DNA of 34,876 nt from the NCBI RefSeq assembly GCF_021440515.1, contig NZ_JAKCMV010000051.1, positions 1-34,876 of the forward strand. The letters are read 5' to 3'. Position numbers and translations under genes: made by a program. Shown piece by piece: positions 8,483-16,470 of this stretch. The number at the start of each line of letters is the position of its first letter. The first letter of the stretch is position 1. The notes under the pieces are model-generated. The model saw only the letters and a program-made list of their open reading frames with translations, did no database searches and was not told the DNA's origin. Source of the DNA: Enterobacter asburiae (lineage in GTDB: Bacteria; Pseudomonadota; Gammaproteobacteria; Enterobacterales; Enterobacteriaceae).

Positions 8483-9931
8483 TTGAACGTCACTGCCCCC
8501 ATACGCCAGGCGATCATGCGCACGCCCTGGTATGCAAAACGTAAAAGCTATCGTGTTCTCTTCTGGCGTGAAATCACCCCCCTCGCTGTACCTATTTTTC
8601 TTGAGAACACCTGCGTCCTGCTGATGGGCGTATTGAGCACGTTCCTGGTGAGCTGGCTCGGTAAAGAGGCGATGGCCGGGGTAGGGCTGGCGGACAGTTT
8701 CAATATGGTGGTGATGTCGTTCTTTGCGGCTATCGACCTGGGGACCACGGTTGTGGTGGCGTTCAGCCTCGGGAAACTCGATCCCAAACGCGCACGCGAG
8801 GCGGCCAGACAGTCGCTGATGATCATGACCGTCTTTTCGGCGATCCTCGCGGCGGTCATTCACTACTTCGGTAAAGAGATTATCGACGTGGTGGCGGGGG
8901 AAGCCACCCAGGAGGTCAAAGACCTGGCGCTGACCTATCTGGAGATGACGGTGCTGAGCTACCCGGCGGCGGCAATTGCCTTAATCGGCAGCGGCGCGCT
9001 GCGCGGAGCTGGGAACACCAAAATCCCGCTGCTGATCAACGGCGGGATGAACATTCTCAACATCATCATCAGCAGCGTCCTGATTTACGGCGTGTTCTCC
9101 TGGGACGGCCTCGGCTTTGTCGGCGCGGGGCTGGGCCTGACTATCTCCCGCTATATCGGGGCGGCGGCGATTGTCGGCGTGCTGGTGGCCGGCATTACGC
9201 CATCGCTTCGCCTGTCGCTGAAAAGTTTTTTCCGCCCGTTCAATTTCGCCATTATCTGGGAAGTGATGGGGATTGGGATCCCGGCCAGCATCGAATCGGT
9301 GCTGTTTAACGGCGGTAAGCTGCTGACGCAGATGTTTGTGGCGGGAATGGGCACCGACGTGATCGCCGGTAACTTTATCGCCTTCTCGATCGCGTCGCTG
9401 ATAAACCTGCCCGGTAACGCCCTCGGCTCTGCGTCAACAATCATCACCGGCAAGCGGCTGGGCAAAGGGCAGATAGCCCAGGCCGAGCGCCAGCTGCGCC
9501 ACGTCTTCTGGCTGTCGACCATCGGCCTGACGGCGATTGCCTGGGGCACTGCGCCGTTCGCCGGGCTGATGGCGTCGTTTTACACCCACGAAGACGATGT
9601 AAAAGAGGTAGTGAAAATTCTCATCTGGCTTAACGCGGCCTTTATGCCGATCTGGGCGGCCTCATGGGTGCTGCCCGCCGGGCTGAAAGGGGCGAGGGAT
9701 GCGCGCTTTGCCATGTGGGTGTCGATGCTCGGCATGTGGGGCTGTCGCGTCGTGGCGGGCTATACGCTCGGTATCATGCTCGGGATGGGCGTCGTAGGCG
9801 TCTGGCTGGGGATGTTCCTCGACTGGGCCGTGCGCGGCGCGCTGTTCTACTGGCGAATGGTGAGCGGACGCTGGCTGTGGAAATACCCGCGTAAAAAGGT
9901 CGAGGTTGCGCAGGTGGAAGCCACCGAGTGA
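8483..9931 (+). CDS. yeeO: MATE-family efflux protein YeeO
   Basis: This inner-membrane exporter of the multidrug and toxic compound extrusion family has about 12 hydrophobic segments and strong likeness to E. coli YeeO, including 'KRKSYRVLFWREITPLAVPIF' split around residues 19-40 and 'GSGALRGAGNTKIPLLINGG' in the middle. YeeO has been reported to export flavins (FMN, FAD) and dipeptides. The start is uncertain. TTG 8483 has AAGG at 8473-8476 and gives 482 residues; ATG 8516 gives 471 but has no clear ribosome site. An in-frame TGA at 8447 rules out the long N-terminus annotated in some E. coli entries. The gene sits between two oppositely oriented tRNA-Asn genes. Confidence 0.9.
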   Translation: MNVTAPIRQAIMRTPWYAKRKSYRVLFWREITPLAVPIFLENTCVLLMGVLSTFLVSWLGKEAMAGVGLADSFNMVVMSFFAAIDLGTTVVVAFSLGKLDPKRAREAARQSLMIMTVFSAILAAVIHYFGKEIIDVVAGEATQEVKDLALTYLEMTVLSYPAAAIALIGSGALRGAGNTKIPLLINGGMNILNIIISSVLIYGVFSWDGLGFVGAGLGLTISRYIGAAAIVGVLVAGITPSLRLSLKSFFRPFNFAIIWEVMGIGIPASIESVLFNGGKLLTQMFVAGMGTDVIAGNFIAFSIASLINLPGNALGSASTIITGKRLGKGQIAQAERQLRHVFWLSTIGLTAIAWGTAPFAGLMASFYTHEDDVKEVVKILIWLNAAFMPIWAASWVLPAGLKGARDARFAMWVSMLGMWGCRVVAGYTLGIMLGMGVVGVWLGMFLDWAVRGALFYWRMVSGRWLWKYPRKKVEVAQVEATE

Positions 9932-9991
9932 GCGCCAAATGCGCGAAATGGAGAATAAATCGGCAAACGATCGGAAATCTGCAATCTGCCT

Positions 9992-10020
9992 TTGACAACC
10001 TCGGGGAGCATCGATAATAT
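9992..10020 (+). promoter_or_regulatory. Promoter of tRNA-Asn copy 2
   Basis: TTGACA (9992-9997), a 17-bp spacer and TAATAT (10015-10020), followed by a GC-rich GCGCCCC discriminator, which is typical of stable-RNA promoters under stringent control. Confidence 0.9.
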
Positions 10021-10038
10021 GCGCCCCGTTCACACGAT

Positions 10039-10114
10039 TCCTCTGTAGTTCAGTCGGTAGAACGGCGGACTGTTAATCCGTATGTCACTGGTTCGAGTCC
10101 AGTCAGAGGAGCCA
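10039..10114 (+). tRNA. asn tRNA: tRNA-Asn (anticodon GTT), copy 2
   Basis: A 76-nt gene identical to copy 1, on the plus strand, with CCA encoded at 10112-10114. It is the only one of the four on this strand, so it forms inverted repeats with the other three. Confidence 0.97.
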
Positions 10115-10119
10115 AATTT

Positions 10120-10154
10120 AAAAAGCCTGCTTTTATAGCAGGCTTTTTGCTTTT
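10120..10154 (+). terminator. Terminator of tRNA-Asn copy 2
   Basis: The hairpin AAAGCCTGCT ... AGCAGGCTTT with a TTTTTGCTTTTT tail lies just after the CCA. It is the same element as after the other copies. Confidence 0.88.
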
Positions 10155-10169
10155 TGGCGTTCGGGGAAT

Positions 10170-10199
10170 GGCCGGGTGGCGGTATCGCCTTACCCGGCC
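10170..10199. repeat. REP-like palindrome
   Basis: GGCCGGGT and ACCCGGCC bracket GGCGGTATCGCCTT, a typical REP unit, between the tRNA terminator and the 3' end of the aminopeptidase gene. Confidence 0.75.
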
Positions 10200-10213
10200 T
10201 GGAAGGGCTGCCG

Positions 10214-11983
10214 CTAGCGGTTTACCCGAATCGGCGCCGTCGCTTCGAACAGCCACGGGCGCGCGTCGCTGTCCACCAGCGGCGACAGGGCGTCGCGCAC
10301 CTGCTGGTGATACTCATCAATCCACTGTTTTTCCTGCTCGGTAAGCAGGTTCAGTTCCACCTGACCTAAATCAATCGGGATCAGCGTCAGGGAGGCGAAC
10401 CTGCAAAAGCCCGGGCGGCTCTCAACAATTTCCACCTGATTTTCAATACGAATGCCGTGGCTGTCCGCCAGGTAATACCCCGGTTCGATGGTCATGATAT
10501 TCCCGGCCTCCAGCGGCCACGGGTTGACCTTCTTCGCGATGCGATGCGGGTTCTCGTGGATCAACAGCTGATGCCCCACGCCGTGGCCCGTCCCGTGATC
10601 GTAATCCAACCCCATTTCCCACAGCGGACGGCGCGCAAACGCATCCAGCTGGTGCCCCTGCGTGCCGGACGGGAATTGCAGCGTCATCAGCGCCAGAAAG
10701 CCTTTCAATACGGCGGTGTAATGCACGCGCTGCTGCGGCTCCACTTTCCCCCAGGCGAGGGTGCGGGTGGCATCGGTGGTGCCGTTCTGGTACTGGCCGC
10801 CCGAATCGTTCAGATAAAAATGGTCGTGAACGAGCGGCTTGTTGCTGGCCTCGCTGGAGTGGTAATGGCACATCGCCGCGTTGCTCGAAGAGGCGGAGAT
10901 AGTGGCAAAACTCTGCTCGATAAAGCCCGGCTGGCGCTCGCGGAACGCCAGCTGCTGCGCCTGTACCTCAAGCTCGGTCAGCGGATTGCCCGCCTCCGCA
11001 CGCAGCTGCACCTCGCGCGACAGCCACGCGAGGAAGTTCACCCACGCCGCGCCGTCCTGATGATGACATTCACGGTAGCCCGCCAGCTCCGTCGGATTCT
11101 TACGGGCCTTCATGAGCGTGATCGGGTCGGTTTGCCAGATAATTTCTCCGGCTGGCTCAATGGCAAAGCGCAGCGCCACCGGCGCGGAATCCGCATCCAC
11201 CATGACCCGCTTCCCGGAAAGCTGCTGGCAGCGTTCGATAAAGGCATCCTGCGGTGAAATCGTAATACCTTCGCGCGCGGCGTCGGGCAGCGCGCCGAGC
11301 TTGTTGTCGTTCACAAACCACTCGACCTGGCCGTCGCGGCCAAGCAGGGCAAACGAGAGCGGAACCGGGCTGAAGGGAATATCCGCACCGCGCACGTTCA
11401 GCAGCCAGGCGATATTGTCCGGCAGCGTAATGGCCAGATAGTCCGCCCCTTTCTCTGCCAGCAGCGTTGCCACGCGCTGGCGCTTATCGGCGCTGCTTTC
11501 GCCGCTGATGTCATCGGGCATCGCGCGGATCTGCCCGGCAGGTGCCGCCGGGCGGTCAGACCACAGGGTATCGAACGGCGAGGCGTTCAGCGCCACCAGC
11601 TCGCAAGGAGTTGCGGAAAGCTGGACGTATTCGCTGTTGGTCATCAGCAGTGACTCAAAGGCAATGCGCGTGCCTTCTGCGACGTTCTGCGCCAGCCACT
11701 CGTTAAGCGGTTCATTGTGCAGATGGTGAATCTCCACCTCGTCCATATTGACCTGAACCCGGGCCTGCACCTGATAGCGTCCGTCCACGAACAGCAGCGC
11801 TCTGTCCTTCAGCACCAGCGCCAGCCCGGCGGAGCCGTCAAAGCCGGTCAGCCAGGCCAGTTTTTCGTCGTACGGGGCGCAGTACTCGCTCTGCCAGGCG
11901 TCCGCGCGGGGAACGATCATCCCGTCGAGGTTGTTTTCCTGTAGCCACTGGCGCAACGCCATAAGGGGTGATGTGGTGTGCAT
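10214..11983 (-). CDS. Xaa-Pro aminopeptidase (M24B, long aminopeptidase P type)
   Basis: This 589-residue cytoplasmic metallopeptidase is predicted to cleave the N-terminal residue when proline is second. Two creatinase-like N-terminal domains (about 1-150 and 150-300) precede a pita-bread catalytic domain. All five dinuclear-metal ligands can be seen: D393, D404, H467 in HGTGHGVGH, E500 in MTIEPGYY and E514. A C-terminal extension after residue 525 marks it as the longer eukaryotic-like aminopeptidase P, not E. coli PepP (441 residues) or PepQ. ATG 11983 has AAGGA upstream. It lies only 18 bp after amn on the same strand and is probably co-transcribed. E. coli K-12 lacks it at this place. 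Confidence 0.88.
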   Translation of the reverse strand: MHTTSPLMALRQWLQENNLDGMIVPRADAWQSEYCAPYDEKLAWLTGFDGSAGLALVLKDRALLFVDGRYQVQARVQVNMDEVEIHHLHNEPLNEWLAQNVAEGTRIAFESLLMTNSEYVQLSATPCELVALNASPFDTLWSDRPAAPAGQIRAMPDDISGESSADKRQRVATLLAEKGADYLAITLPDNIAWLLNVRGADIPFSPVPLSFALLGRDGQVEWFVNDNKLGALPDAAREGITISPQDAFIERCQQLSGKRVMVDADSAPVALRFAIEPAGEIIWQTDPITLMKARKNPTELAGYRECHHQDGAAWVNFLAWLSREVQLRAEAGNPLTELEVQAQQLAFRERQPGFIEQSFATISASSSNAAMCHYHSSEASNKPLVHDHFYLNDSGGQYQNGTTDATRTLAWGKVEPQQRVHYTAVLKGFLALMTLQFPSGTQGHQLDAFARRPLWEMGLDYDHGTGHGVGHQLLIHENPHRIAKKVNPWPLEAGNIMTIEPGYYLADSHGIRIENQVEIVESRPGFCRFASLTLIPIDLGQVELNLLTEQEKQWIDEYHQQVRDALSPLVDSDARPWLFEATAPIRVNR

Positions 11984-12001
11984 TGTTTTTCCTTATTTTT
12001 A

Positions 12002-13456
12002 TTAGCGGAACGGCGGTTCGTTGAAGGTACGCAGCTTGCGCGAATGCAGCTTATCGCCCTCTGCGCGGAGCAAATCAATCGCGCGGATACCAATTTGCAG
12101 GTGCTCGGAAATGGCCCCTTCATAGAAGCGGTTCGCCTGGCCCGGCAGCTTGATCTCCCCGTGCAGCGGTTTATCCGACACGCACAGCAGGGTCCCGTAA
12201 GGGACGCGGAAGCGATAACCCTGCGCGGCAATGGTGGCGCTTTCCATATCAATCGCCACCGCGCGGCTCAGGTTGAAGCGCAGCGCAGACGCGGAGTAGC
12301 GCAGCTCCCAGTTGCGGTCATCGGTGGTCACCACAGTACCGGTGCGCAGACGCTGTTTGACCTCTTCACCCGGCATTCCGCTCACCTCTTTAGTGGCGTC
12401 ATATAAAGCGCGCTGCACTTCGGCAATGCTCGGGATCGGAATGTCCGGCGGGAGGACGGCATCCAGGACGTGATCGTCACGCAGGTAGGCGTGGGCCAGC
12501 ACGTAGTCGCCAATCAGCTGGCTTTCGCGCAGGCCGCCGCAGTGGCCTATCATCAGCCAGACGTCCGGGCGCAGCACCGCCAGGTGGTCGCAGATGGTTT
12601 TCGCATTCGACGGGCCAACGCCGATGTTGATCAGCGTGATCCCCTGACCGTCGGCGGTGACCAGGTGCCAGGCGGGCATCTGGTGCTTCTTCCACGCCAG
12701 ATCGGAAATCGCCTGCTCGGGCGCTTCGGTTTCAGCGGTGATCCAAATTCCCCCGGCGCAGGAGAGCGCAATGTAGGGGCTGTCGGGATCGAGGATCTGG
12801 CTGCATCCCCAGCGCACGAACTCATCGACGTAGCGGGTGTAGTTAGTAAACAGCACGAACGGCTGGAAATGCTCCGCCGGCGTGCCGGTGTAGTGGCGCA
12901 AACGGGCCAGCGAGAAATCGACGCGGCGGGCGTCAAAGTGCGACAGCGGGGAGAACTCCGCCGGATGATAAATCCCGTCCGCGGTTTCATCGCCAATCTG
13001 CGACAGCTCGGTGGTCGGGAAGTGGCGGGTCAGACCGGCGCTCATCGAGCGGTCAAGCGTCAGCTCCGAGCCGTCGATCACGTAGGGGTAGGGGATCTCA
13101 TGCATTGAGGGTTCAACGCTGATGTGCGCGCCGTAGTCCTGATACAGCAGCGTTAACTGCTCTTCGAGATAAGGGCGGAACAGCGTCGGACGGGTAATGG
13201 TGGTGCTGTAACAGCCGGAGTGGGTGAAGCGCGCGTAGGCGCGGGTTTTTGGCGTGTTGGTAGCGCTTCCGTCCCAGGTCACGGAGAGTGACGGATAAAC
13301 AAAAAGGCCGCTGCTTCTGGCCTTGTCGTCGGGAAGTTTTCCGGTGTCGATGTACTCACTGATGGCAGTGCGCAGCGCGTTCACGGACTGGTCGTACAAC
13401 GCATCGAGTTTTTCCAGTGCCTGAGCTGGGGTCAGGCTGGAGCCCCTGGTATTCAT
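12002..13456 (-). CDS. amn: AMP nucleosidase
   Basis: This cytoplasmic enzyme hydrolyses AMP to adenine and ribose 5-phosphate, lowering the AMP pool and feeding purine salvage. It has 484 residues, the E. coli length, and near-complete identity in the C-terminal phosphorylase-like domain (for example 'IGVGPSNAKTICDHLAVLRP', 'MIGHCGG' and 'AIDMESATIAAQGYRFRVP'). The N-terminal regulatory domain (about 1-175) carries ATP/phosphate control in the family. ATG 13456 has AAGGAG 7 bp upstream. It lies 85 bp downstream of shiA on the same strand, and its stop is 18 bp before the aminopeptidase start. A possible inverted repeat (CACAGGCGTGTG / CACACCTGTG) lies in the leader. Confidence 0.95.
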   Translation of the reverse strand: MNTRGSSLTPAQALEKLDALYDQSVNALRTAISEYIDTGKLPDDKARSSGLFVYPSLSVTWDGSATNTPKTRAYARFTHSGCYSTTITRPTLFRPYLEEQLTLLYQDYGAHISVEPSMHEIPYPYVIDGSELTLDRSMSAGLTRHFPTTELSQIGDETADGIYHPAEFSPLSHFDARRVDFSLARLRHYTGTPAEHFQPFVLFTNYTRYVDEFVRWGCSQILDPDSPYIALSCAGGIWITAETEAPEQAISDLAWKKHQMPAWHLVTADGQGITLINIGVGPSNAKTICDHLAVLRPDVWLMIGHCGGLRESQLIGDYVLAHAYLRDDHVLDAVLPPDIPIPSIAEVQRALYDATKEVSGMPGEEVKQRLRTGTVVTTDDRNWELRYSASALRFNLSRAVAIDMESATIAAQGYRFRVPYGTLLCVSDKPLHGEIKLPGQANRFYEGAISEHLQIGIRAIDLLRAEGDKLHSRKLRTFNEPPFR

Positions 13457-13541
13457 CTCTGTCTCCTTGTTCCACAGGTGTGCGGTTTTACCCGATAGTA
13501 TGTCACACGCCTGTGAAACAAAAGTGAGAACAGGAAGAAGG

Positions 13542-14858
13542 CTAGCGGTGCTGAGGCTCTTTCATCCACAGCGCCGTGGCCGCCGAGAGCAGGCAACCCG
13601 CCAGCAGATAGATCGCCACGCTGTGCCAGTTTCCGCCGGAGAAGGTCACCAGCGCGGCGGCGATAAACGGCGTGAATCCGCCGCCGACCACGCTGGCCAC
13701 CTGATACCCCACGCCCGCGCCGCTGTAGCGGTAGCTTGCCCCAAACAGCTCGGTGAACATCGGCTGCTGTACGCAGACCACCATGTCGTGGGCGATATTC
13801 GCGAGCATGATGGCGAAAAAGACGATCCAGAATATCGACTGGGCCTCCAGCGCCATAAAGAAAGGCCAGGCGCTGAGGGTGCCAATCAGCGCCCCGGTGA
13901 TATAGACGCGCCGACGGCCAAAGCGGTCCGCGAGCCAGGCGAAGCAGGGGATGGTCAGGCAGCTGATGCCCCCGACCAGCAGGCCGATATTCAGGAACAG
14001 CTCGCGCGGCAAGCCCAGGTTCTGCGTGGAATAGTTCAGGGCGAAGGCGGTGACGATGTACATCGTAAGCAGTTCGCACAGGCGCAGGGCGATAATTTTC
14101 AGAAAAGCGCCAGGGTGCTGCGTCAGGGCTTCCATCACCGGCAGCCGTTTTTTGACAACCGGCTGTTCCTGCTGCTGCTTTTCAAATTCGGCGGACTCTT
14201 CCATCCCGTTGCGGATCCACAGCGCGGCGATCACCAGCACGATGCTGAAGATAAAGGGAATGCGCCAGCCCCAGCTCAGGAACTGCGCGTCGGTGGTGAG
14301 CTGGCTTATCAGCGATACCAGCCCGGTAGAGAGCAGCAGACCCACGCCGTAGCCCACCTGCACGCCGCTGCTGTAGAACGCGCGTCTGTGCTTTGGGGCG
14401 CTCTCCACGGACAACAGCGCCGCGCCGCCCCATTCACCGCCGACGGCGAATCCCTGAATGGCGCGCAGGGTGACGAGCAGTACCGGCGCCCACCAGCCGA
14501 TGGTGGCAAACGACGGCAAAATCCCGATTAGCGCAGTGGCGATCCCCATCATCCAGACCGTGAGCATCAGCATGCGTTTACGCCCGAGGCGGTCGCCGAA
14601 GTGGCCGAAGATAATCCCACCCAGCGGGCGGAACAGGAACCCGACGCCGAAGGTGGCAAAGGCGGCAAGGGTGCCCATCGCGGGGCTTATCTGCGGGAAG
14701 AATTCCCGGTTAAACACCAGCGCGGCGGTAATGCCATAGAGCAGAAAATCATACCAGTCGACGACGGCACCGGCGAAGCTGCCCAGGGCGGCGCGGCGGG
14801 CGCGATTGAGCGAAGGTGTCTCCTCGTCAGAGCGTGGGGAGGTGAGGGTGGAGTCCAT
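13542..14858 (-). CDS. shiA: Shikimate:H+ symporter ShiA
   Basis: This 438-residue major facilitator superfamily protein has exactly the length of E. coli ShiA and is nearly identical in the first half. It imports shikimate (and dehydroshikimate) across the inner membrane. Twelve hydrophobic segments are visible. The MFS loop 2-3 signature appears as 'GHFGDRLGRKRML' (about residues 86-98), and its repeat as 'LADRFGRRRVY' near residue 315. 'AIQGFAVGGEWGGAAL' is typical of the metabolite:H+ symporter subfamily. ATG 14858 is preceded by AGGA. It is divergent from ldtA and upstream of amn. In E. coli shiA mRNA is a target of the iron sRNA RyhB; the pairing region was not checked here. Confidence 0.95.
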   Translation of the reverse strand: MDSTLTSPRSDEETPSLNRARRAALGSFAGAVVDWYDFLLYGITAALVFNREFFPQISPAMGTLAAFATFGVGFLFRPLGGIIFGHFGDRLGRKRMLMLTVWMMGIATALIGILPSFATIGWWAPVLLVTLRAIQGFAVGGEWGGAALLSVESAPKHRRAFYSSGVQVGYGVGLLLSTGLVSLISQLTTDAQFLSWGWRIPFIFSIVLVIAALWIRNGMEESAEFEKQQQEQPVVKKRLPVMEALTQHPGAFLKIIALRLCELLTMYIVTAFALNYSTQNLGLPRELFLNIGLLVGGISCLTIPCFAWLADRFGRRRVYITGALIGTLSAWPFFMALEAQSIFWIVFFAIMLANIAHDMVVCVQQPMFTELFGASYRYSGAGVGYQVASVVGGGFTPFIAAALVTFSGGNWHSVAIYLLAGCLLSAATALWMKEPQHR

Positions 14859-15084
14859 AGTTATCCTGTCAGTACTGTTTTTTTTAATTATTGGTATAAG
14901 AAAAGGTTACTCACACTGCGTCCGTCATCATGCGGACGTATGAGACTACCGCGACAGGGGGCGTGAGGAAACTGATTTTATTTCCTGATGACGGGCAATA
15001 TTCGGCGGCGCTGTGGCGCTTTCTCCCGGTACGCAGGGCAAAAAAGGCTATGCTTATCCGATACGTGGAGCAGCAGGGGAAGGG

Positions 15085-15990
15085 ATGATGCATCGTTTAC
15101 GTTTATCTGTTTGTTTAACTGCCTTACTGGTGAGCCGCAGCGTGCTGGCCCTCAGCTATCCATTGCCCCCGGAGGGCAGCCGGCTGGTGGGCAGCACGCA
15201 GGTTGTTACGGTTCCGCAGGGGAATACCCTGCCGCTTGAGGCCTTCGCCGCCCGGCACGGCATTGGGCTGAGCAATATGCTGGAGGCCAATCCGGGCGTC
15301 GATCCGTTTTTGCCGAAGCCCGGCACAGAACTGACTATTCCCCAGCAGCTGATCCTGCCGGAAACGGTGCGCGAGGGGATTGTGGTAAACGTGGCGGAAA
15401 TGCGCCTCTATTACTACCCCAAAGCGGGCAATACCGTTGAGGTCTTCCCGATTGGCATTGGGCAGGCCGGGCGCGAAACGCCGCGCAACTGGGTCACGCA
15501 CGTGGAGCGCAAAAAGGCAGGGCCGACCTGGTCGCCGACGCCAAATACGCGTAAAGCCTACGCCGAAGAGGGCAAAACACTGCCAGCCTTTGTTCCGGCG
15601 GGCCCTGATAACCCGATGGGGCTGTATGCGATCTATATCGGCAGGCTGTACGCCATTCACGGCACTAACTCGAATTTTGGGATTGGGCTGCGCGTGAGTC
15701 AGGGCTGTATCCGTCTGCGCAATAACGACATCAGATACCTGTTTGATAACATCCCGGTCGGCACGCGCGTGCAGATTATCGATCGCCCGGTTAAAACCAC
15801 GACCGAGCCCGACGGCAGCCGCTGGCTGGAGGTGCATGAGCCGCTGTCGCGTAATCGTCTGGAATTCGAGTCAACAAAGAAAGTGCCGCTGCCGATTGCG
15901 CCTGACGTTCGGGCGAAGCTCGTCAGTGAGGGAGGTGAGGCCGCGCTTGAGCGCCGGTCCGGGATGCCGATCAGGATTGGCAGCCTGTAG
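15085..15990 (+). CDS. ldtA: L,D-transpeptidase LdtA (ErfK)
   Basis: This periplasmic enzyme of the YkuD family joins Braun lipoprotein to meso-diaminopimelate of peptidoglycan. A signal peptide covers the first 22 or so residues (cut near LA-LSYPLP). A LysM-like segment (about 40-90, '[15 protein letters not shown]') precedes the catalytic domain. The active-site motif is complete: H192 in HGTN and C208 in [10 protein letters not shown] start it at ATG 15085, behind AGGGGA at 15075-15080. ATG 15088 is equally possible and only one residue shorter. The frame to 15013 would bury the signal peptide. The length is about 301 residues against 310 in E. coli. Divergent from shiA. Confidence 0.92.
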   Translation: MMHRLRLSVCLTALLVSRSVLALSYPLPPEGSRLVGSTQVVTVPQGNTLPLEAFAARHGIGLSNMLEANPGVDPFLPKPGTELTIPQQLILPETVREGIVVNVAEMRLYYYPKAGNTVEVFPIGIGQAGRETPRNWVTHVERKKAGPTWSPTPNTRKAYAEEGKTLPAFVPAGPDNPMGLYAIYIGRLYAIHGTNSNFGIGLRVSQGCIRLRNNDIRYLFDNIPVGTRVQIIDRPVKTTTEPDGSRWLEVHEPLSRNRLEFESTKKVPLPIAPDVRAKLVSEGGEAALERRSGMPIRIGSL

Positions 15991-16030
15991 GCCGGGTAAA
16001 CGCAGCGCCACCGGGCGATTTTACCCGGCT
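15990..16030. repeat. REP-like palindrome
   Basis: GCCGGGTAAA and TTTTACCCGGCT are separated by a GC-rich core, directly after the ldtA stop codon. Confidence 0.72.
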
Positions 16031-16039
16031 CAGAAAAGC

Positions 16040-16066
16040 AAAAAGCCTGCTATAAAAGCAGGCTTT
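16040..16066 (-). terminator. Terminator of tRNA-Asn copy 3
   Basis: The shared AAAAGCCTGCT / AGCAGGCTTTT hairpin, ending in a T-run on the minus strand. Confidence 0.88.
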
Positions 16067-16073
16067 TCAAATT

Positions 16074-16149
16074 TGGCTCCTCTGACTGGACTCGAACCAG
16101 TGACATACGGATTAACAGTCCGCCGTTCTACCGACTGAACTACAGAGGA
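16074..16149 (-). tRNA. asn tRNA: tRNA-Asn (anticodon GTT), copy 3
   Basis: A 76-nt gene identical to the other copies, with CCA encoded at 16076-16074. Together with its promoter -10 region and terminator it forms a near-perfect inverted repeat of about 140 bp with copy 2. Confidence 0.97.
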
Positions 16150-16167
16150 ATCGTGTGAACGGGGCGC

Positions 16168-16196
16168 ATATTATCGACGTCAGTTACGCTTGTCAA
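16168..16196 (-). promoter_or_regulatory. Promoter of tRNA-Asn copy 3
   Basis: On the minus strand: TTGACA (16196-16191), 17-bp spacer, TAATAT (16173-16168), then a GCGCCCC discriminator as at copy 2. Confidence 0.9.
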
Positions 16197-16263
16197 AGGG
16201 TGGATCGCAACCTTTTGATCGTTTGCTGACAAAATCAGCAAAATGGCGGTTTTGACAACGGAT

Positions 16264-16280
16264 TGCACTTAAATGGTGCG
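16264..16280. promoter_or_regulatory. NtrC (GlnG) binding site upstream of nac
   Basis: TGCACTTAAATGGTGCG matches the NtrC consensus TGCAC-N7-GTGCA except for its last base. It lies about 150 bp upstream of the expected nac transcription start, the distance expected of an enhancer site acting on sigma-54 polymerase. Confidence 0.82.
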
Positions 16281-16397
16281 CGAATACCCCTTATGGGGCA
16301 GATCATAAACCGCTGTTTCGATAATAAAACCCGGGCTGGCGATTAGATTTCCTTATTTTCAGGCGGTTAGCGAACATATCAGACCTCTTAAAAAAAC

Positions 16398-16413
16398 TGG
16401 CATTCATATTGCA
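16398..16413 (+). promoter_or_regulatory. Sigma-54 promoter of nac
   Basis: TGGCATTCATATTGCA has the invariant GG (16399-16400) and GC (16411-16412) at the correct 10-bp spacing, one mismatch from the TGGCAC-N5-TTGCA consensus. Together with the NtrC site it predicts induction of nac under nitrogen limitation. The rest of the 16150-16470 interval holds the tRNA promoter on the other strand and a CCCCTTATGGGG palindrome at 16287-16298. Confidence 0.9.
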
Positions 16414-16470
16414 AAAACCTGTTCAACAATTAGAGCCAGTACTGGCACTGCATTTCGAACAGGGGGCAAA

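Noticed and set aside
13470..13530. Possible Pho box in the amn leader (CTGTTCTCACTTTTGTTTCA on the minus strand)
   Set aside because: E. coli amn is phosphate-regulated, but the repeats here are 12 bp apart and poorly matched where the Pho box needs 11; I do not claim it.
15013..15084. N-terminal extension of LdtA from 15013
   Set aside because: It would place charged residues before the signal peptide; ATG 15085/15088 follows a good ribosome site.
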